The notes: generated from the letters alone by a model not told the origin. Numbered from the stretch's first letter, positions 8,820-17,152 are shown. The stretch: 64,000 nt of DNA from Oerskovia flava (GCF_026163685.1 NZ_JAOXSR010000003.1:62001-126000), one strand, 5' to 3'. Made by a program: numbers and translations.

Positions 8820-9725
8820 CACGAGGCGCAGGCGCTGCCGGCCGACGCGGACGGTGATCTCCTGCCCCCAGGAGGCGACCAGCCGGTCGCTCTCCATGCC
8901 GTCGCCGAAGACGACGAGCTGGTCGGTCGCGACCGTGACCGTCAGCGCGTCGCCGTCGTCGAGCGCGCCCGCCGTGAGCGAGGTGCCCGTCGCGGGCGAC
9001 GGCCACGCCTCCCGGACGAACCAGGCGAGCCCCGGGTCCTGTGGCCCGGGCAGTGGCAGGACACCGCCCGCCGCGCGGTCCCGCGCGATCGACGCGCACC
9101 AGCCCGTCGCTCCCGTCCCGGTGGCGACGATCAGCCCCGACGACGACTGGGTCTCGTGCCGGACACCGCCGTCGTCGTGGACCGTCAACCGGTAGCGCGC
9201 CGACTGGTGCGAGACGTGCCCGACGAACACCTCGTTGAGCGCCGTGAGGTGCTGCCCGTCGTCGAGGTCGGCCCGCACGGTGGTCAGGCCGTCGACCGCG
9301 ACCTCGTCCGGCGTCGCGTCGAGGCGGGCCAGCAGCCGGACGGCGGCCGCAGCGTCGTGCCGCACGAGCACCCCGGGGTTGGTGCCCGGCTCCGGGTCCA
9401 CGCCGAGGACGACCTGGCCCGTGAGGTACTTCGCGACGTTCGCGACCAGCCCGTCCTGCCCGACCACCACGACGACGTCCTCGGGCGCGACGAGGAACCG
9501 GCTCAGGTCCGTGCGCTCCACGTCGGCCCGGGCCCATCCCTCCGGCAGCGCGGCGGTGACGGCCGCGCGGGCCCGGGCGACGGCGTCGTGCCGGTCCTGC
9601 ACCTCCCCGAGCGTGCGGCCCCGCGCACGCAGGAAGAACTCGGCCTGCCCGCGGGTGGAGTGCCGGTCGAGCAGCTCGTCGAGCTCGGTGCGTCGGTGCA
9701 CGACGACGGCCCGTCGCCGCAGCAC
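8814..9725 (-). CDS. NAD-kinase-like protein with altered GGDG motif
   Basis: A 303-residue protein with the NAD/diacylglycerol-kinase fold. The region VVVVGQDGLVANVAKYLTG occupies the place of the NAD-kinase GGDGT motif but reads GQDG; it continues into VVLGVDPEPGTNPGVL, and the second half has SSSGLIVATGTGATGW, matching the NAD-kinase sTPtGSTAY segment only loosely. It may bind NAD(H) without phosphorylating it in the usual way. The GTG at 9725 is chosen because it follows the stop of the SPFH gene by one base; an upstream ATG at 9758 would overlap that gene. It is co-transcribed with the SPFH gene and opposite a Nudix regulator, which supports an NAD-related role. Confidence 0.7.
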   Translation of the reverse strand: MLRRRAVVVHRRTELDELLDRHSTRGQAEFFLRARGRTLGEVQDRHDAVARARAAVTAALPEGWARADVERTDLSRFLVAPEDVVVVVGQDGLVANVAKYLTGQVVLGVDPEPGTNPGVLVRHDAAAAVRLLARLDATPDEVAVDGLTTVRADLDDGQHLTALNEVFVGHVSHQSARYRLTVHDDGGVRHETQSSSGLIVATGTGATGWCASIARDRAAGGVLPLPGPQDPGLAWFVREAWPSPATGTSLTAGALDDGDALTVTVATDQLVVFGDGMESDRLVASWGQEITVRVGRQRLRLVR

Positions 9726-9726
9726 G

Positions 9727-10755
9727 TCAGACCCCCTTCCCGGTGCCTGCGCCCGCACCGACCCCCTGGGCGAGCGCGCCGAGCGCGCCGGTCAGCAGGT
9801 CCGGCGTGATCGTGAGGTTCTGCACCTCCGGCAGCGACCCCGCGGCCTCGCGCAGCGCCAGGGCGAGGAGCGTGCCCGGAGCCATGGCCTCGTACACCGC
9901 CATGCGCGCGGCCTCGCTCGCCGCCTCCGCCTCGCCCACGGTGCGCACCTGGTGCGCCCGCGCCGCGGTCGTCAGCTCGGCGCGCTCCGCGCTCGCCTGG
10001 GCCTGGACCAGGGCTGCAGCCGCCGCTTCCTCGGCCTCCCTCCGCGAGTTCGCGCCCTCCTGGACGACGAGGCGCTCCCGGCGGGTCGCCAGCTCGATGC
10101 GGCTGGCGAGCTCGTTCTCGGCGATCGTCGCCTCGCGCTCGACCGCGAGGGCTCGCCGCTCGTAGGTCGCCCGGTCGGCCTCGGCCTGCACGTGCTCGCG
10201 CACCGGTGTCTGCAGGGCGCGCTCGACGTCGGCCTCGGGCCGGATCGCCAGGACGTGGACCCCGAGGACCTCGATGCCGGTCGAGCGCAGCCGCGCGTCG
10301 GTGCCGAGGGCCTCGACGAGCAGCGCCCGCACCCGGCTCACGCCGTGCTCGAGGACGTGCGCCATCGGCATGGTCGCGAGGAGGTCGGTCGCGTGGCTCT
10401 GCGCGAGCTGGGCGACGATCGTCGCGACCTGGTCGCGCCCGGTCGTCGTGCAGGCCCCCGTGTCGGGGTCGACGCCGAAGTCGAGCCGCTCCGAGACGGT
10501 GATCGGCTCGCCGAACCGGTAGGTGACGTTGACCTGGACGGTCACGTCCTGGTGGTCGCCGGTGGTGACGTGGAACAGGGCCGGCAGCTCCTGGTCGTCG
10601 ACGGGCACCTCGCTGAGGACCGAGGTGCCGGGGCGGAACCAGAAGGCCTGCCCGACGCCCTGGTGCACGACGCGCCCGCTCTTGAGGTGCACGACGTAGC
10701 CCGTGGGGCTGCCGAGGAAGTGCCGGAGCCAGGGGTAGCGCTGGACGGTGGCCAT
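9727..10755 (-). CDS. SPFH/band-7 domain protein
   Basis: A 342-residue stomatin/prohibitin-like protein. Residues 1-185 form the SPFH domain (VHLKSGRVVHQGVGQAFWFRPG, then VQVNVTYRFGEPITVSERL and LRSTGIEVLGVHVLAIRP). Residues 190-285 are a long Ala/Glu/Arg-rich coiled coil (EREATIAENELASRIELATR). No clear N-terminal membrane helix is seen, so membrane contact may be peripheral. SPFH proteins oligomerise on membranes as scaffolds. First gene of a two-gene unit with the NAD-kinase-like gene, transcribed away from a Nudix regulator across a shared control region. Confidence 0.8.
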   Translation of the reverse strand: MATVQRYPWLRHFLGSPTGYVVHLKSGRVVHQGVGQAFWFRPGTSVLSEVPVDDQELPALFHVTTGDHQDVTVQVNVTYRFGEPITVSERLDFGVDPDTGACTTTGRDQVATIVAQLAQSHATDLLATMPMAHVLEHGVSRVRALLVEALGTDARLRSTGIEVLGVHVLAIRPEADVERALQTPVREHVQAEADRATYERRALAVEREATIAENELASRIELATRRERLVVQEGANSRREAEEAAAAALVQAQASAERAELTTAARAHQVRTVGEAEAASEAARMAVYEAMAPGTLLALALREAAGSLPEVQNLTITPDLLTGALGALAQGVGAGAGTGKGV

Positions 10756-10778
10756 GATGCTCTCCGATCGTCGGTTGA

Positions 10779-10828
10779 TGTCACTCTGACGATAAATGGC
10801 CCACGTCTTCGTGTCAACCTGACGATAA
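10779..10828. promoter_or_regulatory. Paired 17-bp direct-repeat operator between the SPFH and Nudix-regulator genes
   Basis: Two copies of TGTCANNCTGACGATAA lie at 10779-10795 and 10812-10828, 33 bp apart (about three helical turns). Each holds an internal dyad (TGTCA/TGACG). They sit in the 89-bp divergent spacer, the second ending just before the TAGGCT box of the regulator gene. Binding by the adjacent NrtR-type regulator is the obvious inference. Confidence 0.65.
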
Positions 10829-10832
10829 GGGG

Positions 10833-10844
10833 TAGGCTGGGTGC
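10833..10844 (+). promoter_or_regulatory. Leaderless promoter of the Nudix regulator gene
   Basis: TAGGCT (10833-10838) ends six bases before the ATG at 10845, with no Shine-Dalgarno sequence. It abuts the second operator repeat, consistent with autorepression. Confidence 0.5.
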
Positions 10845-11603
10845 ATGAGCTCTCGCGACTCCGCGCCCCCGGGGGCTGCCCGCCTGCCCGTCACGGTCGA
10901 CGTCGTCGCCCTCACGGTGGCCGACGGCGCGCTGCAGGTCCTGCTCGTCACGCGCCTCGTCGAGCCGTTCCGCGGTGCGCTCGCGCTGCCCGGCGGGTTC
11001 GTGCTGCCGGGCGAGACGCTCCCCCAGGCAGCGGCTCGCGAGCTGGCCGAGGAGGCCGGCGTCGAGCCGCCCGGGCACCTGGAGCAGCTCCGCACCTACG
11101 GGCCGCTCGGCCGCGACCCGCGCGGCCCGGTGCTCACCGTCGCGCACCTGCTCCTCGCCCCGGCGTTCGGTGTGCTCGCCGCGGGCAGCGACGCCGAGCG
11201 GGCCGAGTGGGTCCGGGTCGACGAGCTCGCCGGGCGGTCCCTCGCGTTCGACCACGCCCGGATCCTCGCCGACGGCGTCGAGCGGGCCCGAGCCAAGCTC
11301 GAGTACTCGACGCTCGCGACCGCGTTCTGCGGTGCGGAGTTCACCGTCGCCCAGCTCCGCGCGGTGTACGAGGCCGTCTGGGGCACGCGGCTCGACCCGC
11401 GCAACTTCCATCGCAAGGCCATCTCCACGCCGGGGTTCCTCGAGGAGACCGGCCGGGTCACCCGTGGCGGGACCGGTCGGCCCGCCGTGCTCTACCGGCT
11501 CGGCCCCGCCGCGGGGCGGGCTGCGGGGCTCGACCCCGACGACGCGCCGGCGAGCGTTCCCGCCGTGCTCAACCCCCCGCTCATGCGGCCGTCCGCGCCC
11601 TGA
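10845..11603 (+). CDS. NrtR-type Nudix transcriptional regulator
   Basis: A 252-residue regulator with an N-terminal Nudix domain and a C-terminal winged helix. In the NrtR family the Nudix domain senses ADP-ribose or related NAD metabolites and the winged helix represses NAD-metabolism genes. The Nudix box is complete here (GFVLPGE, then seven residues, then RELAEEAGV: G-x5-E-x7-REUxEExGU), so hydrolase activity may be retained, unlike many NrtR proteins. The winged-helix part includes LRAVYEAVWGTRLDPRNFHR and ends GRPAVLYRL. It is divergent from the SPFH/NAD-kinase-like pair across two 17-bp repeats and has a leaderless promoter. Confidence 0.85.
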   Translation: MSSRDSAPPGAARLPVTVDVVALTVADGALQVLLVTRLVEPFRGALALPGGFVLPGETLPQAAARELAEEAGVEPPGHLEQLRTYGPLGRDPRGPVLTVAHLLLAPAFGVLAAGSDAERAEWVRVDELAGRSLAFDHARILADGVERARAKLEYSTLATAFCGAEFTVAQLRAVYEAVWGTRLDPRNFHRKAISTPGFLEETGRVTRGGTGRPAVLYRLGPAAGRAAGLDPDDAPASVPAVLNPPLMRPSAP

Positions 11604-11662
11604 CGTCTCCCTGCGGGATCGTTGCGGTCACGGGTCTGTAGCAGGTGTTCGAACAGGGCCTT

Positions 11663-11706
11663 CGAACGCCCGGTGAACGGTGGATGAACACTCGAAGAAG
11701 TATCCA
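11663..11706 (+). promoter_or_regulatory. PHO-box array and -10 element upstream of the phosphate transporter
   Basis: GAAC recurs at 11664, 11675 and 11686, with GAAG at 11697: four units at exactly 11-bp spacing. Read on the minus strand these give GTTC-containing units, including GTTCACC and GTTCATC. This matches the actinobacterial PHO box (11-bp direct repeats of GTTCACC bound by PhoP). TATCCA (11701-11706) just downstream is a plausible -10, so the array would cover the -35 region as expected for activation. Confidence 0.65.
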
Positions 11707-11742
11707 CAGGATGGTCGAGGGCGGTTGTTCACTACCCCCACC

Positions 11743-13005
11743 ATGGAGGACGTGACCGAGACGATCCTCCTCGCGCTGGTGGTCGTGACCGCGCTGGCTT
11801 TCGACTTCACGAACGGCTTCCACGACACCGGCAACGCGATGGCGACCTCCATCGCGACCCGCGCCCTCAAGCCCAAGACTGCCGTCCTGCTGTCGGCCGT
11901 CCTCAACATGGTCGGTGCCTTCCTGTCGCTCGCCGTCGCGGCGACGATCGCGAAGGGCCTCGTCGACGCGAACGTCATCACCCTCGAGGTGGTGTTCGCA
12001 GGCCTCGTCGGTGGCATCACCTGGAACCTGCTCACCTGGCTGTTCGGCATCCCGTCGAGCTCGTCGCACGCGCTCGTCGGCGGTGTGATCGGCTCGGTCC
12101 TCGCCGCCGTCGGCACCTCGGGCGTCATCTGGTCCGGCGTCATCGCCAAGGTGATGATCCCCGCGCTGCTGGCCCCGACGGTCGCGATCGTCGTCGCCGC
12201 CGTCGGGACCTCCCTCGTCGCGCGGCTCACCCGCGGCATCCCGAAGGCCACGACGGAGCGCGGGTTCCGCTGGGGCCAGATCGGCTCGGCGTCGCTCGTC
12301 TCCCTCGCGCACGGCACCAACGACGCGCAGAAGTCGATGGGCATCATCCTGCTCGCCCTCATCGCGGGCGGCGCGGTCCCGAGCGACTCGAGCGTGCCCT
12401 TCTGGGTCATCTTCTCGTGCGCCTTCTTCATGGCGCTCGGCACCTACCTCGGCGGCTGGCGCGTCATCCGGACCCTCGGCAAGGGCCTGGTCGAGATCGA
12501 CTCCCGCCAGGGCATGTCCGCCGAGACGTCCTCGGCCGCGGTCATCCTCCTGTCGAGCTACTTCGGCTACTCCCTGTCGACGACGCACGTCGCGACCGGC
12601 TCGATCCTCGGCTCGGGAGTCGGCATGCCCGGTGCCAAGGTCCGCTGGGGTGTCGCCGGCCGGATGATGGCCGCCTGGGGGATGACCCTCCCGGCCGCCG
12701 GCCTCGTCGGCGCGGTGTGCTTCTGGATCCAGGACGGCATCGGCGGCTTCCTCGGTACCGCGGTCGTCTTCGCCATCCTCGTCGCGACGTCCGCCGCGAT
12801 CTGGCTCGCCTCGCGCCGCAAGCCCGTCGACCACACCAACGTCAACGACGAGTGGGAGGAGTCGGGCGACGCCGCGGCGCAGCCCGCCGAGCTCCCGGTG
12901 ACCCCCGGCACGGACGCCGCGTCCGTGCTCGCGACGACGGCCGCTCCCGCAGAGGCCTCCGTGCCCACCGACGACGCACCCGAGCCCGCCCGGGCCAGGG
13001 CCTGA
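11743..13005 (+). CDS. pitA: PiT-family low-affinity inorganic phosphate transporter
   Basis: A 420-residue integral membrane protein with about ten helices, probably a proton- or metal-phosphate-coupled phosphate symporter. Both duplicated PiT signatures are present: FDFTNGFHDTGNAMATSIATRA near the N-terminus and SLAHGTNDAQKSMGI in the second half, along with GLVGGITWNLLTWLFGIPSSSSHALVGG. The C-terminal 70 residues are a low-complexity Ala/Pro/Glu tail. The ATG at 11743 gives an N-terminus that starts just before the first helix; an in-frame upstream ATG (11680) lies within the PHO box and is rejected. A small membrane-protein gene follows 14 bases downstream. Confidence 0.9.
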   Translation: MEDVTETILLALVVVTALAFDFTNGFHDTGNAMATSIATRALKPKTAVLLSAVLNMVGAFLSLAVAATIAKGLVDANVITLEVVFAGLVGGITWNLLTWLFGIPSSSSHALVGGVIGSVLAAVGTSGVIWSGVIAKVMIPALLAPTVAIVVAAVGTSLVARLTRGIPKATTERGFRWGQIGSASLVSLAHGTNDAQKSMGIILLALIAGGAVPSDSSVPFWVIFSCAFFMALGTYLGGWRVIRTLGKGLVEIDSRQGMSAETSSAAVILLSSYFGYSLSTTHVATGSILGSGVGMPGAKVRWGVAGRMMAAWGMTLPAAGLVGAVCFWIQDGIGGFLGTAVVFAILVATSAAIWLASRRKPVDHTNVNDEWEESGDAAAQPAELPVTPGTDAASVLATTAAPAEASVPTDDAPEPARARA

Positions 13006-13019
13006 GAGGACCGAGGACC

Positions 13020-13334
13020 ATGACCGAGTTCATCGAGTTCGACGCCCTGCTCAAGGTCGTCGTCGCCGGCCTGATCGTCGGGGCGGGCCTGCCCGCCCTC
13101 TTCGCCGTGGGTGTGCGCATGCTGTCCCCGACCGGCGGTGAGCCGCCGGTGTCCGAGCTGACGGCGTCGGGCACGGCGGTCAGCGGTGGTGCCGCCGAGG
13201 GCGGGACCACCCTCACCACCACGGCCCCCTTCCGCCCCGCACCCGCACGCATCGCCGTCGCGGTGCTGTGCTTCGGCACCGTCCTGGCGGGCGTCGTGGT
13301 GGGGATCTACTTCCTGGCCAGCGGCGGCCACTGA
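13020..13334 (+). CDS. Small two-helix membrane protein linked to the PiT transporter
   Basis: A 104-residue protein with helices near residues 10-33 (LLKVVVAGLIVGAGLPALFAVG) and 78-100 (IAVAVLCFGTVLAGVVVGIY), joined by a Ser/Thr/Gly-rich loop. The ATG follows a GAGAGGACCGAGGACC ribosome-binding region and starts 14 bases after the transporter stop, so it is in the same operon and may be an accessory subunit. Family not recognised. Confidence 0.7.
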   Translation: MTEFIEFDALLKVVVAGLIVGAGLPALFAVGVRMLSPTGGEPPVSELTASGTAVSGGAAEGGTTLTTTAPFRPAPARIAVAVLCFGTVLAGVVVGIYFLASGGH

Positions 13335-13361
13335 CCGCCAGCACCACGACCCCGCCCCTCG

Positions 13362-13976
13362 TCAGCCCCTCGACGTCGCGATCCGGTCGCGCCGGACGTA
13401 CCAGGAGGCGGCGACCCCGCTGCCGATGCCGACCGCCCCGATCCCTGCGAGCAACGCAGCGACGTCCACGCCGCCGTCGGCGGACGGGGGGGCGGCCGGG
13501 CTCAGGACCGCTGCGGTCGCGACGAAGCTCGGTGCGGGGTGGGCGCCGGCAGGGTCGGTGTCCGCCCACGCGTACTGCGCCCCCGAGGGGCAGTGCTGGG
13601 TCGTGGGGAAGACGAACGCCTGGCCGATCTCACCGGTCACCCGGACGTCGAGGGTGAGCTCGGCCCGGTCCCCGTCGGGGACCGGGTCCCCCGTCCAGCT
13701 CACCGCGCCCTCGCCGAGCGTCGAGGTCCAGCCGTCCGGCTGGGACGCGCCGACGGCGACGACGCCCGTCGGCAGCGCGACGTCCACCCGGTCGGTGGCC
13801 TCGCCGTCGCACCCGTGGTCGAAGGTGAAGGTGAGAGTCACGGTCCCGTCGGGCTGTGGCGCCACGGACTCGATGATCACGTGGGCCTGCGCCGTCGGCG
13901 CACCGACGAGCAGCAGCAGGCCTGCCAGTGCGCCGACGGCCGTCAGCCGGGCGAGCGGTCGTGGGTGCGTCGTCAT
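13362..13976 (-). CDS. YcnI/DUF1775-like secreted copper-associated protein (second copy)
   Basis: A 204-residue exported protein anchored by a C-terminal helix. Its signal peptide ends at APTAQA, exposing His as the first mature residue (HVIIESVAPQ), the N-terminal ligand typical of YcnI copper-binding domains. Later features are FDHGCDGEATDRVDVALP and VFPTTQHCPSGAQYAW. It is diverged from the copy at 15678 and is the last gene of the copper operon; its ATG overlaps the CopCD stop (ATGA). Confidence 0.75.
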   Translation of the reverse strand: MTTHPRPLARLTAVGALAGLLLLVGAPTAQAHVIIESVAPQPDGTVTLTFTFDHGCDGEATDRVDVALPTGVVAVGASQPDGWTSTLGEGAVSWTGDPVPDGDRAELTLDVRVTGEIGQAFVFPTTQHCPSGAQYAWADTDPAGAHPAPSFVATAAVLSPAAPPSADGGVDVAALLAGIGAVGIGSGVAASWYVRRDRIATSRG

Positions 13977-15670
13977 GGTGCGGTGACCTCCAGGGGGACC
14001 GTCACGATCGGGTTCTCGTACTTCGAGGTGCGCACGCTCACCGTCATGGTCCACGAGCCCGGCATCGGGACGTCGAGCGGGGCTTCGTAGGTGCCCGGCC
14101 CGGTACGGGTCAGCGGGCGGGCGAACGGCCCGATGGCGGGCTCGTCGAGGGTGATCTCGAGCTCGGGGTCCGCGACGGGGTCGATCGGCTCGCCGTCCGC
14201 GTCGAGCAGGGCGAGCTCCAGGGAGTTCACACCGACCGTGCCGGGCGTGACGCGGGCCGTCAGGAGCCCGTCGCCGAGTGGTTGCTCGGCCGCCAGGCCC
14301 TGCGCCGGCACCTCCTGTCCGGCGGTGCCGTCGGCGAGGGCCGGGCTCGTCGGTGTCGGGCTCTGGGAGACGAGCAGGCCCGTCACGGCGAGAACGGTGA
14401 CCAGCAACGTCGCCTCGCCGCCGACGGTTCGCCGCAGGAGCCGGCGGCTGTCCGGTCGGGTCGCGACGTCCGGGACGAGCCGGTACCGGTTCCAGGCGGC
14501 GATCAGGACGAGGCACAGCGCGAGCCCCAGCTTGACGAGCAGCGTGCGCCCGTACCCGGTGGTCACCAGCGCGTCGACGCTGCCCAGGATCCGCCAGCCC
14601 AGGATCATCCCGGTGAGCGCGAGCACCAGGACGAGCCAGGCGCCGAGGGTCGAGAAGCGCGACACGGTCGCCGCGGCCCGGCGGTCGGACACCCTGCCCG
14701 CCGGTGCGAGGGTGAGGGTGAGACCGATGATCCCGCCCAGCCACGCCGCGCCCGTCAGCACGTGCAGCATGTCCGCGCTCACGACGAGCCACGCCGGGCC
14801 GAAGGTCCGGGTGTGCCCGACGACCGTCAGCGAGCACAGGGCGAGCACGCCCGCCCCCACGGCGACGCCGGCGGGCCAGGTCGACCGTGAGGCGCGGCCT
14901 GCGCGCGGGGTGAGCGCCACCGCGGCGACGGACCCGCCGATCCCCAGGGCCGCGGCGAGCGCGACGTCGGACCCGGCGCCGGTGCGCCACATCCCGAGGT
15001 CGAGCAGCGCCGCCGGTGTCCCACCTGCCTGCCAGGCAGGGGTCAGGGGGATCGACAGCGCGAGCGCCGGCACGGCGACGACGAGGGCGCTGCGGCGCAC
15101 ACGGGCGAGGCGAGCACGCAGGTGGGGCATCCCTCCGGGTGTCGCGCGCAGCACGAGGAGCTCGAAGAGCACGGTGCCCACGAGGACGAAGAGCCCGAGG
15201 GAGATCGCGGCCTGGTCGGCGACCTGCAGGGCGGCCAGCGCCGGGCTGGCGGATCGGACCTCGGCGGCCACCGACTGCTCGCTCGGCGTCCCGACGGAGA
15301 AGGAGAACGCCCCCGCGACGGGATGGGTGTCGAGCGAGATGACCCGCCACGAGACGACGTAGGTGCCGTCGCCGAGCGTCTCGCCGGGCTCGACGACGAC
15401 GGTGGTGTCGAGCGCCGTCACGGTGGCGTCGACCGGGGCGCCGTCCGCGTCGAGCAGCGCGGTCGCGCCGTCGACGGGTTGCACGGGCTCGTTGAACGTG
15501 ATGACGAGGGAGTCGGGTGCCTCGTCCAGCACGGCGCCGTCCTCGGGATCGGTGCCGACGAGGACGGCGTGCGCCGCGGCGGGGCCTGCTCCCGTGAGGG
15601 TGAGCAGGACCCCGACCGCGACGACGACCGCTGTCGACACCACTCGCCGCAGCGCTGCAGCGGTGGTCAC
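13973..15670 (-). CDS. CopC-CopD fusion copper-transport protein (YcnJ-like)
   Basis: A 565-residue protein with a signal peptide, a periplasmic-type CopC domain (mature start HAVLVGTDPEDGAVL, with SLDTHPVAGAFSF carrying a second His ligand), then a CopD membrane domain of about eight helices (VVGHTRTFGPAWLVV, ADMLHVLTGAAWLGG), and a C-terminal beta-rich extracytoplasmic domain. Homologues bind Cu(II) outside and move copper across the membrane. The GTG at 15670 places the signal peptide at the start; the frame is open further upstream into the neighbouring gene. It sits between two YcnI genes, so the three are almost certainly one copper-acquisition operon. Confidence 0.85.
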   Translation of the reverse strand: MTTAAALRRVVSTAVVVAVGVLLTLTGAGPAAAHAVLVGTDPEDGAVLDEAPDSLVITFNEPVQPVDGATALLDADGAPVDATVTALDTTVVVEPGETLGDGTYVVSWRVISLDTHPVAGAFSFSVGTPSEQSVAAEVRSASPALAALQVADQAAISLGLFVLVGTVLFELLVLRATPGGMPHLRARLARVRRSALVVAVPALALSIPLTPAWQAGGTPAALLDLGMWRTGAGSDVALAAALGIGGSVAAVALTPRAGRASRSTWPAGVAVGAGVLALCSLTVVGHTRTFGPAWLVVSADMLHVLTGAAWLGGIIGLTLTLAPAGRVSDRRAAATVSRFSTLGAWLVLVLALTGMILGWRILGSVDALVTTGYGRTLLVKLGLALCLVLIAAWNRYRLVPDVATRPDSRRLLRRTVGGEATLLVTVLAVTGLLVSQSPTPTSPALADGTAGQEVPAQGLAAEQPLGDGLLTARVTPGTVGVNSLELALLDADGEPIDPVADPELEITLDEPAIGPFARPLTRTGPGTYEAPLDVPMPGSWTMTVSVRTSKYENPIVTVPLEVTAP

Positions 15671-15677
15671 GAGCGAC

Positions 15678-16355
15678 CTAGCTGGTCGCGCGGCGCGAGC
15701 GCAGGAACGCCGCGCCGCCGAGCAGGAGGCCGGCGCCACCGAGGGCCAGCGCGACCCACGACACGGCGGAGGTCGACCCGTCCACCGCGGCGTCTGCCTG
15801 TGCCTCGCCCTCCTCGTCGGCGGGTGCGGCAGTGAGCTCGAACATCGGTGCGGGCATCTCGAGATCACCCAGGTCCTGGCCCTCGGCAGGGAGCTGTACC
15901 CAGGCGCTCTCGCCCTCCTCGCAGGTCTGCACGGCCGGGAACACGAGCGTGTCCCCGGCGCTGTCGGGGAGCTTGACCGACAGCACGAAGGCGTCGCGGT
16001 ACCCGTTCGGGAGCGGGGTGTCGGTCGTGTAGACGACCTCGGCGACGCGCTCGGTGTACTGGCCGCCGTGACCGTCGTCGACGGGTTCGTCGAGCGTGGC
16101 CATCACCTTCTCGATCTCCCAGCCGGGGTTGACCGTGGGGGTGACGGTGATGATCTGCTCGGGGATCTGCAGGGAGACCTCGGTGGTCGCGGACTCGCCG
16201 CAGCCGTGGGGGACCCCGAAGGTCAGGAGCGCGTAGGCGCCGGCCGTCGTGGTGTCGGGGACGACGGTCACGTGCGCGGACGCGCTGCCGGAGCCGACCA
16301 GGACCAGGCCGGCGGTGAGGGCGCCGGCGGCGCCGGCGTGCAGGAGCTTCTTCAT
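15678..16355 (-). CDS. ycnI: YcnI (DUF1775) copper-binding protein
   Basis: A 225-residue exported protein: MKKLLHAGAAG signal peptide cut after SASA, mature N-terminal His (HVTVVPDTTTAGAY), FGVPHGCGESATTEVSLQIP, a Cys-containing FPAVQTCEEGESAW segment, then a C-terminal helix (WVALALGGAGLLLGGAAF) with basic tail. YcnI domains bind copper through the N-terminal His and work with YcnJ-type transporters. The ATG at 16355 has GAGAGG eight bases upstream. It is the first gene of the ycnI-copCD-ycnI2 unit and ends seven bases before the CopCD start. Confidence 0.85.
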   Translation of the reverse strand: MKKLLHAGAAGALTAGLVLVGSGSASAHVTVVPDTTTAGAYALLTFGVPHGCGESATTEVSLQIPEQIITVTPTVNPGWEIEKVMATLDEPVDDGHGGQYTERVAEVVYTTDTPLPNGYRDAFVLSVKLPDSAGDTLVFPAVQTCEEGESAWVQLPAEGQDLGDLEMPAPMFELTAAPADEEGEAQADAAVDGSTSAVSWVALALGGAGLLLGGAAFLRSRRATS

Positions 16356-16384
16356 GATGTGCCTCTCGGTGGTTCGACGGCGCA

Positions 16385-16442
16385 CTCGACGAAGGGCCCG
16401 GGACGGGGCCGTCGTCGAGGCGCGGGACGTCGAGGACGTCCC
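16385..16442 (-). terminator. Two adjacent hairpins between the His-rich membrane gene and ycnI
   Basis: GGGACGTC (16424-16431) and GACGTCCC (16435-16442) form an 8-bp stem with a 3-base loop, 15 bases beyond the stop of the minus-strand gene at 16458. A second dyad, with arms 16385-16399 and 16405-16419 (13 of 15 pairing), follows. This may terminate or attenuate read-through into ycnI. Confidence 0.45.
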
Positions 16443-16457
16443 GGGGGTATGACAGGG

Positions 16458-17009
16458 TCAGCGGAGCACGCAGAGGGCCGGAGGCCCTCGCTGCTGCACC
16501 GCCCCCCGCACCACGACGCGTCGCGGTACGTGCACCGTGGAGGGGAAGCTCCGCGACGCGCGGGCGACGAGCGCTCGCGGCGCGCCCGGGACCCTGTCCC
16601 GTGCCAGCCATGCCCACAGTCGCCACAGCACGTCGTCCCCGTACCGGAGAGCGATGCCGACGACCACCGTCACCGCGACGTGGGCCAGGAGCATCCGCCC
16701 GTGCGCCGCGTGCGTCGCGTGGACGGCGATGCCGGAGAGTGCTGGTCCGAGCTCGGCGCACCGGTCGAGGACGAGGTGCAGGACGACCTGTCCCGCCCCG
16801 AGGAGGCCCATCAGCCGGACCAGGCTCAGGCGTCGCCGGGCCATCGGTCCGACCGCGACCGCCGTGAGGACCCCGAGGGCGACGAGCGGGACCACACCGG
16901 GGTCGGCGCCACCGGCCCACCGGTGGGAGAGCGCGGACAGCGCGACGAGCGCGACGGCGAGCAGCACCGCTCGCGCACCGCGCATCAGTCCCACACCGGG
17001 TGACGTCAT
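16458..17009 (-). CDS. Five-helix membrane protein with His-rich loop, copper-cluster paralogue A
   Basis: A 183-residue membrane protein with about five hydrophobic segments. The centre carries closely spaced His residues (VVLHLVLDRC, HATHAAHGRMLLAHV), which suggests metal contact, and the helix ending WRLWAWLARD matches the related protein at 17153. The position upstream of ycnI/copCD supports a copper role, but no characterised family is recognised. The ATG at 17009 follows GAAGGGCCCC; a longer frame to 17318 would overlap the upstream gene. Confidence 0.6.
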   Translation of the reverse strand: MTSPGVGLMRGARAVLLAVALVALSALSHRWAGGADPGVVPLVALGVLTAVAVGPMARRRLSLVRLMGLLGAGQVVLHLVLDRCAELGPALSGIAVHATHAAHGRMLLAHVAVTVVVGIALRYGDDVLWRLWAWLARDRVPGAPRALVARASRSFPSTVHVPRRVVVRGAVQQRGPPALCVLR

Positions 17010-17152
17010 GGTCGGGGCCCTTCGGCTGTGCGGGGACGCCGGGCGCGGACGTGAGCTCGTCGCGGCACGCAGGCGTCGTCCAGGGAGGTGGTCGTGCCCG
17101 CTCACCCGGGTGCGCACGAGCACGTGCGCCGTCGCGGCGCACGCCTCTGTGG

